From the NCBI GenBank assembly GCA_017463155.1, contig JAFTPT010000010.1, positions 62,001 to 126,000 on the forward strand: a DNA stretch of 64,000 nucleotides. The letters are read 5' to 3'. Below, piece by piece: positions 53,271 through 61,548 of this stretch. The notes under the pieces are model-generated. The model did not search any database and had not been told where the DNA came from. It saw only the letters and a list, made by a program, of their open reading frames with translations. Numbering within the stretch: the stretch's first letter is position 1; each line of letters opens with the position of its first letter. This DNA is from Blautia sp. Its GTDB lineage: Bacteria > Bacillota > Clostridia > Lachnospirales > Lachnospiraceae. The position numbers were made by a program, and so were the translations under genes.

Positions 53271-55592
53271 ATGCATCCGGTTTTATGGTATGATACGCCG
53301 GCAGAGGAATGGACACAGGCGCTGCCGCTCGGCAACGGACGCCTGGGGGCGATGGTGTCCGGAGAGCCTTTTGAAGGCCGTATCCAGATGAATGAAGAGA
53401 GTGTAGTATACGGGGGCCCTGTTGACCGCGTCAATCCGGACGCCCGTAAAAACCTGCCCGTGGTCCGGCAGCTGGTGAAGGAGGGGAGGATCTCCGAAGC
53501 GGAGGATCTTGAACTGTATGCTTTTTCGGGGACGCCGCAGAGCCAGAGGCCTTACCAGACGCTCTGCGACCTTCACTACCGGCTCCGGCATACGGACGAA
53601 GAGATCCGTGACTATCGCAGGGAGCTGGATCTTGAGACCGGCATCTGCCGTACCTTTTTCCGGCAGGGAGAGGATGAATACAGGATGGAAGCCATGATCT
53701 CCGGGGAGAAGGACCTGATGGCCGTACTCTTTTCCTGCACACGGCCGGAGGGGCTGTCGCTGGATATTCTCCTTACACGGGGCAGAATGTACGCAAAGGC
53801 CGGAAAGCTTGCAGAGGATGCGGTCTGTCTCGAGGGAAACCTAAGCGACGGTGGAAGTGATTTCTGCATTGCGGCAAAAGCAGCCGTGGACAGAGGGACC
53901 GTGCAGGTCGTGGGGGAGCATCTTCTGGTCCGGGGAGCCGGTCAGGCGCTCCTGTTCGTCAACGGTGTGACGACCTATCCCCTGCGCAGGCGGAAGATCA
54001 CGGACTGCAGGGCGTTCCTCTCGGAACAGATGTCCGGTGTAAGCATGGAGGACTGGCCCGGGATCCGGAAAGCCCATGAAGAGGCGCACCGGCAAATGTA
54101 CGGCCGGTCAGTCCTGACACTTGGAAACACCGGGGAGAATACATACGCGGAACGCCCAACGGACCAGAGGATCCGGGAGCTTAAGAGCGAAGACCTGAAC
54201 AGCCTGCTGGAGCTGTATTACGCTTACGGACGATATCTGCTGGCGGAATGCAGCCGTCCGGGAGGACTGCCTGCCAACCTGCAGGGGCTCTGGTGTGAAG
54301 GGCTGCAGCCCATGTGGGATTCCAAGTATACCATCAACATCAATACGGAGATGAATTACTGGCCGGCAGACCTGTGCGGACTTCCGGAGACGATGGAGCC
54401 TTTTTTTGACCACCTGGAACGCATGGCAGAGACCGGGCGGAGGACCGCGCGGGAAATGTATGGCTGCCGCGGCTTTGTCTGCCATCACAATACAGACGTA
54501 TGGGGAGATTCGGCCCCGCAGGACCAGGCGAAATTTGCGACCTACTGGGTCATGGGCGGTGCGTGGATGTGCACGCATATCTGGAGCCACTATCTGCATA
54601 CGCAGGACCAGGCTTTCCTTGCGAGGATGTACCCGGTCCTTCGCGACGCGGTGCGGTTCTTTATCGATTTCATGATCGAGGACAGGGGAGAACTGGTCGT
54701 CTGCCCGTCCCTGTCCCCCGAAAACACCTATGTGACGCCGGACGGACAGACCGGGAGCATCTGCGCGGGCTGCACCATGGATGCGGCGATCCTGCGGGAT
54801 TTGTTTTCACAGTATCTGAAGGCCGGAGAGATCCTTGCAATCCGGGAGGACGAGCAGGATACGGTACGCGCGATGCTTCCGAAGCTTTCGCCCTACCGGA
54901 TCGGGAAATACGGACAGCTGATGGAATGGCGGGAGGATTACGAGGACTGGGAGCCGGGGCACCGGCATGTCTCGCACCTGTACGGGCTGTTCCCGTCGGA
55001 CCAGATCGATCCGGAGGATACGCCGGAGCTCGCCCGGGCGTGCCGGGTCTCCCTGGAGCGAAGAATCGAGGGAGGCGGCGGACACACCGGCTGGAGCAGC
55101 GCCTGGCTCGTAAACCTGTTTGCCCGCCTGCGGGACGGAGAGAAAGCACTTTGGTACCTGCGGGGAATGCTGACGGGCCTTACGGCGCCGAACCTTTTTG
55201 ATATGCATCCGCCGCTGTCCAGGATCGGCGGGATTCCCTGGGTGTTCCAGATCGACGGAAATTTCGGAGCGATCTCCGGGATCGCGCAGATGCTGCTGCA
55301 GTCACAGCGCGGCGTGCTGCGGTTCCTTCCGGCCCTGCCGGCCGCCTGGGCGGACGGGCAGGTGACGGGACTCGGCGCGGAGGGCGGCTTCCGGGTGGAC
55401 CTCACCTGGGAGAAGGGGCGGCTTCTCCGGGCGGAACTTCTGTCGCTGGCCGGAAACGAGGCTGTGATCGCGAACGGCAGCGGTCTTACGGTACAGTGCG
55501 AAGGAGAGGCCATACATACAGAGGGACAGGGGCAATGCCGTTTTGCAACGGAGAAAGGAAGACGGTATGTGATCCTGCCCGGACGGGAATAA
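53271..55592 (+). CDS. GH95-family alpha-L-fucosidase (1,2-fucosidase type)
   Basis: A 773-residue inverting glycoside hydrolase. It starts LWYDTPAEEWTQALPLGNGRLGAMV, then has the catalytic helical-barrel blocks NINTEMNYWPADLCGLPE and HRHVSHLYGLFPSDQI and the C-terminal beta domain. GH95 enzymes mostly cut alpha-1,2-fucose, as in 2'-fucosyllactose and mucin glycans; a few act on galactose. No signal peptide, so it is cytosolic like GH29, meaning uptake comes first. The ATG at 53271 follows AGGAGG; the frame upstream is open but not needed. The gene is 4 bases from the sensor kinase. Confidence 0.94.
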   Translation: MHPVLWYDTPAEEWTQALPLGNGRLGAMVSGEPFEGRIQMNEESVVYGGPVDRVNPDARKNLPVVRQLVKEGRISEAEDLELYAFSGTPQSQRPYQTLCDLHYRLRHTDEEIRDYRRELDLETGICRTFFRQGEDEYRMEAMISGEKDLMAVLFSCTRPEGLSLDILLTRGRMYAKAGKLAEDAVCLEGNLSDGGSDFCIAAKAAVDRGTVQVVGEHLLVRGAGQALLFVNGVTTYPLRRRKITDCRAFLSEQMSGVSMEDWPGIRKAHEEAHRQMYGRSVLTLGNTGENTYAERPTDQRIRELKSEDLNSLLELYYAYGRYLLAECSRPGGLPANLQGLWCEGLQPMWDSKYTININTEMNYWPADLCGLPETMEPFFDHLERMAETGRRTAREMYGCRGFVCHHNTDVWGDSAPQDQAKFATYWVMGGAWMCTHIWSHYLHTQDQAFLARMYPVLRDAVRFFIDFMIEDRGELVVCPSLSPENTYVTPDGQTGSICAGCTMDAAILRDLFSQYLKAGEILAIREDEQDTVRAMLPKLSPYRIGKYGQLMEWREDYEDWEPGHRHVSHLYGLFPSDQIDPEDTPELARACRVSLERRIEGGGGHTGWSSAWLVNLFARLRDGEKALWYLRGMLTGLTAPNLFDMHPPLSRIGGIPWVFQIDGNFGAISGIAQMLLQSQRGVLRFLPALPAAWADGQVTGLGAEGGFRVDLTWEKGRLLRAELLSLAGNEAVIANGSGLTVQCEGEAIHTEGQGQCRFATEKGRRYVILPGRE

Positions 55593-55596
55593 GAAC

Positions 55597-57390
55597 ATGA
55601 AGACAATGTGGAAGCAGATGAGGCAGTCTCTCCGGTTCAGGCTGCTGATCTTTACACTCATCATCAGTGTGGCGTTCCTCTCCGTGACGATCCTGATCAT
55701 GTCCTACATGTCTGTCTCGAGCATGATGGAGAATATGGAAGGGACGGTGCGGACCAGTGCTGAAACGATCCGGAACGAACTGGAGCAGAGACTCAAGGAC
55801 GCCGACAATATCCTGAAGCATCTGCAGCTGGACGATACCATGATGAGCTATGCAGAGGAAGCAGACCGGCACGATGTGGAGGAGAATTATTTCCTGCAGC
55901 ACCGGCAGGCGGGAAACTATTACAGTGAATTCTGCCTGGAGATGATGCTGGCGGACGACTACGTCTGCTCCATGAAATATATTGACAAAAGCTTTGACAA
56001 TATCGCCTATTTCTATCCCTTCGGAGGCCGGAGGTTTACGTCCATGAAGGAGCTGGAGGATAACGGGGCGCTTACGGAGCTTTTTGAAGACGTGCGGTTC
56101 GTGGATTACCTGGCGCCGCACAGGGATTTCTGGGATCCGGATACGCAGGTGTTCTCGGTGGCGCGGATGATGCGGGATCCGTATCATGTGTACGGTGTAC
56201 TGCTTTACGATTACGATGTATCGGAACTGGAGCGGATCCTCGGGGGCTATTCGGAGGAACTGCATGCTTCCATCCAGATCCTGGATGAAAAGAACATTCT
56301 CTACTCAAGCGGGGATGAGTCGGTCAAGAAGAGGGTCGCCGGCATCCTGGCCGGCAGCGAGAAGGAAGGAGTGGCCCTCAGCGGTACGGATCTGATCTCC
56401 GGATATGTAGTCTCCGACCTGACGGGCTGGACGGTGGTCTTTACCTGCCGTACGGATCAGTACCAACAGGCACGGATGCGGATGATCCGCACGGTGATTC
56501 TTCTGTATGTGATCATGTTCGCGGCCCTGTCTGCCGTGCTCTATGTCATCACCGGCAGGCTTACCGATCCGATCCAGAGGCTGACAAAGCAGATCGATGC
56601 GCAGGATCCCTCGGATCTTACCTTGGCACCGATCCGGTCCAGAAGCCGGGAGGTGACGGTGCTCTCCGATACCATCCGCCAGTACCTGCAGCGGATCGAC
56701 CTGCAGAACAAGAAGATCGAGGAGGCGAACCAGAGGGCGGTCGGCGAGCACTACAAGACGCTGGAAGCCCAGCTGAATCCGCATTTTCTGTACAATACCC
56801 TGACGGTGATCGCCATGGAGGGTCTGGAATCGGATAACATGGACGTATTTGAGATGTGCAACCGCCTCTCGAAGCTTCTCCGGTATTCCCTCTCCTACAG
56901 CGGGCAGGCGGTCCCGCTGCGAAGCGAGATCGAAAACGTGCAGGATTACCTGTTCATCATGGAAAAACGCTTTGAGAACCGGCTGGAGGTCACCTGGGAG
57001 ACGGAGGAGGCGATCGGGGAGATCCCGGTTCCCAAGCTGATGCTGCAGCCCCTGGTGGAGAACTGCTTCCAGCACGCCTTCGGAAAAGAACTTCCGGAGG
57101 ACGAGGACAGCCGCTGGCGGATCCGCATCTGCACCCGGGCGGACGGGGAACGCTGGTTCGTCGAGGTCTCCAACAACGGGGAGCCTTTCCCGGAGGAGAA
57201 GATCCGGAGCATCATGGAGGAGCACAGCAGGCCGGAGGAGGAACTGCTTGCCCGGAGCGGGGACGAGCCGCAGGGCTACGGCCTGCACAATACGGTCCGG
57301 CGCCTGCATATCTATTATTCGGGTAAGGAATACGTAGAGATCAAAAACAAAGACGGCTGGACATATGTCTGCATCGGAGGTCCGCGGTAG
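55597..57390 (+). CDS. YesM-type sensor histidine kinase
   Basis: A 597-residue membrane kinase. The first helix is LLIFTLIISVAFLSVTILIMSYM, a dCache-like outside sensor covers ~45-290, and the second helix (VILLYVIMFAALSAVLYVI) and a HAMP domain follow. The His_kinase domain has phospho-His in LEAQLNPHFLYNTL, and the ATPase has N-box LVENCFQHAF and GYGLHNTVRRL. It pairs with the YesN-type regulator. Its sensor may detect the same sugars or a binding-protein complex. Confidence 0.93.
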   Translation: MKTMWKQMRQSLRFRLLIFTLIISVAFLSVTILIMSYMSVSSMMENMEGTVRTSAETIRNELEQRLKDADNILKHLQLDDTMMSYAEEADRHDVEENYFLQHRQAGNYYSEFCLEMMLADDYVCSMKYIDKSFDNIAYFYPFGGRRFTSMKELEDNGALTELFEDVRFVDYLAPHRDFWDPDTQVFSVARMMRDPYHVYGVLLYDYDVSELERILGGYSEELHASIQILDEKNILYSSGDESVKKRVAGILAGSEKEGVALSGTDLISGYVVSDLTGWTVVFTCRTDQYQQARMRMIRTVILLYVIMFAALSAVLYVITGRLTDPIQRLTKQIDAQDPSDLTLAPIRSRSREVTVLSDTIRQYLQRIDLQNKKIEEANQRAVGEHYKTLEAQLNPHFLYNTLTVIAMEGLESDNMDVFEMCNRLSKLLRYSLSYSGQAVPLRSEIENVQDYLFIMEKRFENRLEVTWETEEAIGEIPVPKLMLQPLVENCFQHAFGKELPEDEDSRWRIRICTRADGERWFVEVSNNGEPFPEEKIRSIMEEHSRPEEELLARSGDEPQGYGLHNTVRRLHIYYSGKEYVEIKNKDGWTYVCIGGPR

Positions 57391-57410
57391 ATCCGCGGAC
57401 CTCTTCTGTT
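57377..57410 (+). terminator. Terminator overlapping the sensor kinase stop
   Basis: Perfect 11-bp stem GAGGTCCGCGG (57377-57387) / CCGCGGACCTC (57393-57403) around TAGAT, which carries the stop codon, then TTCTGTTT. Confidence 0.85.
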
Positions 57411-57452
57411 TCCGGACCTTTTCCGGTCTACATAAAAACCTGACAAAAACAC

Positions 57453-57481
57453 TTTTCATGGACGAGGATGTGTGATACAAT
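57453..57481 (+). promoter_or_regulatory. Promoter of the cdaA operon
   Basis: TTTTCA (57453-57458), 17 bases, TACAAT (57476-57481). Confidence 0.6.
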
Positions 57482-57536
57482 GAATCCGTATGAGTATTTT
57501 CAGACGGCATGGGTATGCCTGAAAGGAGAGCAGCAG

Positions 57537-57968
57537 ATGCTGAATCTTGAGAAGATCAGGACCATGAACAAGCTGGCCATCTACGAAAAGACCGAGGGGC
57601 GTAAATACCTCCCCGTAAGCAAATATTACCGGAGCGACTACATCGGCCTGGCGCTGATCAAGAATTTCTTTCTGGTGACCATCGGCTACGTGCTGATCAT
57701 AGCCGCTGTCGGCGTGTATTTTTCAGATTATCTGATGGAGAACATCCACAAGATGGACCTGGTGCAGACAGGCACGAGGATCCTGACGGGATATGTGGCG
57801 GCACTGGTGGTCTTTTCCGTTCTGACCTATATCCTTTACAGTGTCCGGTATCACAAGGCAAAAAAGAGTGTCCGCGGGTATTACCAGGAGCTTACCAAAC
57901 TCGAAAAAATGTATAACCGGGAAGAAAAGAAGCCCGAAACCCGCAGGAGATCAGGAGGTTCAAGCTGA
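57537..57968 (+). CDS. Two-helix membrane protein upstream of cdaA
   Basis: A 143-residue protein: an N-terminal basic stretch (NKLAIYEKTEGRKYLPVSKYYRSDYIG), two membrane helices (~43-64 and ~82-107), then a charged coiled tail. The start at 57537 follows AAAGGAG; the extension back to 57468 overlaps the promoter. I do not recognise a family. Its stop overlaps the next start by one base, so the pair is coupled. Confidence 0.7.
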   Translation: MLNLEKIRTMNKLAIYEKTEGRKYLPVSKYYRSDYIGLALIKNFFLVTIGYVLIIAAVGVYFSDYLMENIHKMDLVQTGTRILTGYVAALVVFSVLTYILYSVRYHKAKKSVRGYYQELTKLEKMYNREEKKPETRRRSGGSS

Positions 57969-59080
57969 TGACAGCTTTACTGGAATTTAAACAGAAGATC
58001 AAGAATCTGTACGGCAGATACGAGGTATATCTGCTGCCGCTGATCCGGTTCGTGGTGGCGCTGCTGTATTTCCTCTGGATCAACGAGAACATGGGCTACA
58101 TGGCCCAGCTGAACAGCACCTTTGTGATCGTGATCCTGGCGGCCATCTGCTGCATACTGCCTCCGGTGATGACGGTGCTGGCAGGGTTTGCCATGATGGT
58201 GGGGCACGCCTATATGCTCTGCATGGAGGCGGGGATCTTCATGCTCGTGCTGGTGGTACTGCTGTCGCTGATCTTTCTGCGCTTCAGCAGCGGGCAGAGC
58301 ATCGTGCTGGTGTGCGCGCCCCTGTCCTTCGGGTTCGAGATCCCGGCCCTTCTGCCGATCGGCAGCGGCCTTCTCGGGAATGCCTTTACGGTATTTCCGG
58401 CGGCAAGCGGCGTGATCCTGTATTACTTTATCCGACAGCTCAGCAGTCAGGCACAGGCCGTCATCGACCCCGCCCTTGAGCGGTTTGACAGGTTCCGGCT
58501 GATGGCCGACGGTCTGATCCAGAACTGGGCCATGTGGCTGACGGTCCTGGCGTTCGTGGTCACCATCCTCATGGTCTATCTGATCCGCACGCGGATGTTC
58601 GACTACGCATGGCGGATCTCGATCATCGCGGGAGGCGTGACCTACATCCTGGTCATGATCGGTGGCAGCTTCTATATAGAAGGACTGCAGATCCAGATCG
58701 CCACGCTTCTTTTACAGACGATCATCTCCGTCGTGATCGGCATCATCCTGGAGTTCTTCTTCTTTGGCGGCGACTACAGCCGGACAGAACGGCTCGAATA
58801 CGAGGATGACGATTACTACTATTATGTAAAAGCGATCCCCAAGGCCTTTGTGGCCACATCGGAGCGCAGCATCAAGAAGATCACAGGGCAGCCGGCCAGG
58901 GAGGACAAGCGCTCCGGGGACAAGGTCGTGTCCTACGAGAAACAAAAGGAACAGCCCCGCAAAGATGAAAAAGCGGCACAGAAGGCACCCGCGCAGGCGG
59001 CGGCCCCGGTCTCCACGCCCAAGGGAGTGGAGCAGGTCGATTTTGAACGGAAGCTGGAGGAATCTCTTAAGGATCTTTAA
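57968..59080 (+). CDS. Polytopic membrane protein with charged C-terminal tail
   Basis: A 370-residue protein with about eight membrane helices up to ~270, an acidic/Tyr-rich patch (EDDDYYYYVKAIPKAFVATSERSI) and a Lys/Glu/Ala-rich tail. No known transporter motif. Its position between a small membrane protein and cdaA suggests a role near c-di-AMP signalling, which is inferred only. Confidence 0.68.
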   Translation: MTALLEFKQKIKNLYGRYEVYLLPLIRFVVALLYFLWINENMGYMAQLNSTFVIVILAAICCILPPVMTVLAGFAMMVGHAYMLCMEAGIFMLVLVVLLSLIFLRFSSGQSIVLVCAPLSFGFEIPALLPIGSGLLGNAFTVFPAASGVILYYFIRQLSSQAQAVIDPALERFDRFRLMADGLIQNWAMWLTVLAFVVTILMVYLIRTRMFDYAWRISIIAGGVTYILVMIGGSFYIEGLQIQIATLLLQTIISVVIGIILEFFFFGGDYSRTERLEYEDDDYYYYVKAIPKAFVATSERSIKKITGQPAREDKRSGDKVVSYEKQKEQPRKDEKAAQKAPAQAAAPVSTPKGVEQVDFERKLEESLKDL

Positions 59081-59101
59081 AACGGGAAGGGAGGAGTACA
59101 T

Positions 59102-59986
59102 ATGCAGAGTGTCCTGAATCATCTGGCTGAAATGTTCTCCAGGATCACACTGCCTTCACTTCGCCTTACCGACGTCGCCGAGATCCTGCTGATCTCCTTC
59201 TTCGTGTATCAGTTCATCGTATGGGTCCGCACCACCAGGGCATACACACTGCTGAAGGGTATCCTTGTGATCCTCGGTTTTATCCTGGTCGTCTATATCC
59301 TGCGGATGAATACGATCCTCTGGATCGTCCGCAATCTTGCCAGCGTGCTGATCGTCGCGATCCTGATCATCTTTCAGCCGGAGCTGCGGAAAGTTCTTGA
59401 ATCCCTCGGCCAGAAGCGGATCATGGCTTCCATCTTTCCCTTTGACAACGGCAAGGAGGTTCAGGAACGATTTACCGACAAGACCATCAACGAGCTGGTG
59501 AAGGCCTGCTTCGACATGGCGGAGGTCAAGACCGGCGCGCTGATCGTGATCGAAGAGGAAGTTCCGCTTACAGAATATGAGCGGACCGGTATTACAATTG
59601 ATGCGGTATTGACCAGCCAGCTGCTGATCAATATTTTTGAGCACAATACACCGCTCCATGACGGCGCGGTGATCGTCCGCGGCAACCGCGTGGTCGCGGC
59701 CACCTGCTACCTGCCTCTGTCCGACAACATGGAGCTCAGCAAGACGCTGGGCACCCGGCACAGGGCCGGCATCGGGATCAGCGAGATGACGGATTCGCTG
59801 ACGATCATCGTCTCCGAGGAGACGGGCAAGGTCTCCATCGCGGAAGGAGGCCGGCTGCACCGCGGCGTTTCGAGCGCGGAGCTGCGCGACGCGCTGGTGC
59901 GGGTGCAGAACAAGACAATTCATGATACGAAGCTGCGGCAGCTGCTGAAAGGGAAGAAAAAGCATGAAGAAAAAACTCACGGCTAA
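59102..59986 (+). CDS. cdaA: Diadenylate cyclase CdaA
   Basis: A 294-residue membrane enzyme making c-di-AMP from two ATP. Three N-terminal helices (~28-45, 48-67, 72-90), then a DAC domain with Asp187-Gly-Ala (LHDGAVIV) and Arg219-His-Arg (GTRHRAGIG). c-di-AMP controls potassium, osmotic balance and wall homeostasis. GGGAGGAG precedes the ATG. It overlaps cdaR by 23 bases. Confidence 0.96.
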   Translation: MQSVLNHLAEMFSRITLPSLRLTDVAEILLISFFVYQFIVWVRTTRAYTLLKGILVILGFILVVYILRMNTILWIVRNLASVLIVAILIIFQPELRKVLESLGQKRIMASIFPFDNGKEVQERFTDKTINELVKACFDMAEVKTGALIVIEEEVPLTEYERTGITIDAVLTSQLLINIFEHNTPLHDGAVIVRGNRVVAATCYLPLSDNMELSKTLGTRHRAGIGISEMTDSLTIIVSEETGKVSIAEGGRLHRGVSSAELRDALVRVQNKTIHDTKLRQLLKGKKKHEEKTHG

Positions 59987-61259
59987 CATTCCTTTGAAGA
60001 TCATCTCTCTGCTGCTGGGTATTCTGGTATGGCTGATTGTCGCGAATATTGACAATCCTGTCATTGACAAGACATATACGATCGGCAACGTGGATCTGAT
60101 CAACGAAGCATATATCGACGATACCGGCAAGGTGTGCCTCCGGGACGGAGGACAGACGACCGTGCGGGTGACCATCACCGGGGAGAGCAAGACGCTCCGG
60201 CGGATCACCTCGGATGACGTCAGGCTGGTCGCGGATCTCCAGCAGGCAGTCAGCCTGGAGACCAACCCGGTCATGATCCCGATCACGCCCTATGTGAACG
60301 GGATCGCGGCTTCCAGCATATCCGTCTGGCCCCAGAACCTGAGTGTCCGGCTGGAGGATAAGGTCACGAGCGAGTTCATGATCTCGGTCGTGAACAGCGG
60401 AGAGAGCAAGCCCGGAAGAGGCTATGAGATCGGTTCACAGACGGCCAGTCCCGAAAAGGTCCGGATCACCGGTCCGGAGTCACTGGTCAACAAGATCGAC
60501 AAGGTCACGGCCAGCGTCAGCGTGGGCGGGATCACGACAGATACCAGTGTCGAAGCAAACCTGACGGTGATCGACAAGAATGCGGATGCCTTTACGGAGA
60601 CGGATCTCTCCAATCTGCGGTTTGACAACGGAGGAAAGGCGACGGTGACCACAAAGCTCTGGAAGGTCCGGACGGATGTGGGACTTCAGGTCGAGGTTTC
60701 CGGCGAAGCGGCGGAGGGCTACATGGTCGACAGCATTACCACGGTGCCTGAGACGGTCAGCGTCGCGGGGACCACGGAAGCACTGGCAGCCCTGAAGGAG
60801 CAGGGGAATATCCTGCAGCTCCAGGATGAGGCCATTGATATCTCCGGCGCCAGCTCCGATGTGGAACAGAAGCTGACCATTTCCCCGTCACTGGGCGACG
60901 GACTCAAGCTGACGAGCGGCAGCAGCGACGAGGTGCTGGTCACGGTAAATATCCTGCCGGACGGCGGGAAGGCCATCAGCATTTCGACGGCCGACGTCAC
61001 GGTCAACAACAAGCCCGAGGACATGCAGGTTTCCTTCGAAGTCGACAAGGTGGACCTGCGGGTGCAGACGGGCGATGAGGATCCGGAAGCCCTCAGAGAG
61101 AAGGACATCAGCGGTTCGATCGATCTGGAAGGAATGGATGAAGGGACCTACGAGGTGCCTGTGGATATTAAACTGCCTGAGGGCTATGAACTGATCGGCC
61201 AGGTGACGACGGAGGTAACGGTCTCCAAGGTCTCCACAGCCGAGGAAAGCGGACGATAA
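59964..61259 (+). CDS. cdaR: CdaR (YbbR-domain) regulator of CdaA
   Basis: A 431-residue protein: one N-terminal helix (IISLLLGILVWLIVANIDNP) followed by four YbbR beta-rich repeats outside the membrane. It binds and modulates CdaA in other Firmicutes. The start overlaps cdaA, indicating coupling. The glmM gene that often follows cdaR is absent here; an HPr-like gene takes its place. Confidence 0.93.
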   Translation: MKKKLTANIPLKIISLLLGILVWLIVANIDNPVIDKTYTIGNVDLINEAYIDDTGKVCLRDGGQTTVRVTITGESKTLRRITSDDVRLVADLQQAVSLETNPVMIPITPYVNGIAASSISVWPQNLSVRLEDKVTSEFMISVVNSGESKPGRGYEIGSQTASPEKVRITGPESLVNKIDKVTASVSVGGITTDTSVEANLTVIDKNADAFTETDLSNLRFDNGGKATVTTKLWKVRTDVGLQVEVSGEAAEGYMVDSITTVPETVSVAGTTEALAALKEQGNILQLQDEAIDISGASSDVEQKLTISPSLGDGLKLTSGSSDEVLVTVNILPDGGKAISISTADVTVNNKPEDMQVSFEVDKVDLRVQTGDEDPEALREKDISGSIDLEGMDEGTYEVPVDIKLPEGYELIGQVTTEVTVSKVSTAEESGR

Positions 61260-61271
61260 TGGTGATGAGAC

Positions 61272-61535
61272 ATGATTAGCCGTAAGGTGATCATACATAA
61301 TCCCACGGGACTGCATCTGCGCCCGGCGGGAGTCCTTTGCAGGGAAGCGATGAATTTCGAATCGGAGATCCGGTTTATATTCGGAGAAAACTCCGGCAAT
61401 GCCAAAAGCGTGCTGAGCGTGCTTGGCGCCTGCGTGAAATGCGGGGATGAGATCGAGCTTACCTGTGAAGGCGAGGATGAAAAGGAAGCAATGGAAGCGC
61501 TTGTGCGCGCGGTTGAGAGCGGACTTGGAGAATGA
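61272..61535 (+). CDS. HPr-like phosphocarrier protein
   Basis: An 87-residue HPr-fold protein. The active His15 (TGLHLRPAG) and regulatory Ser46 (NAKSVLSV) both align at their family positions, so it could serve PTS transport and carbon catabolite control. An unusual CVKC pair (Cys54, Cys57) lies just after the Ser. No PTS enzyme I or II is nearby. It may be a paralogue of the main HPr. Confidence 0.85.
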   Translation: MISRKVIIHNPTGLHLRPAGVLCREAMNFESEIRFIFGENSGNAKSVLSVLGACVKCGDEIELTCEGEDEKEAMEALVRAVESGLGE

Positions 61536-61548
61536 GGAGAAGGTTATT

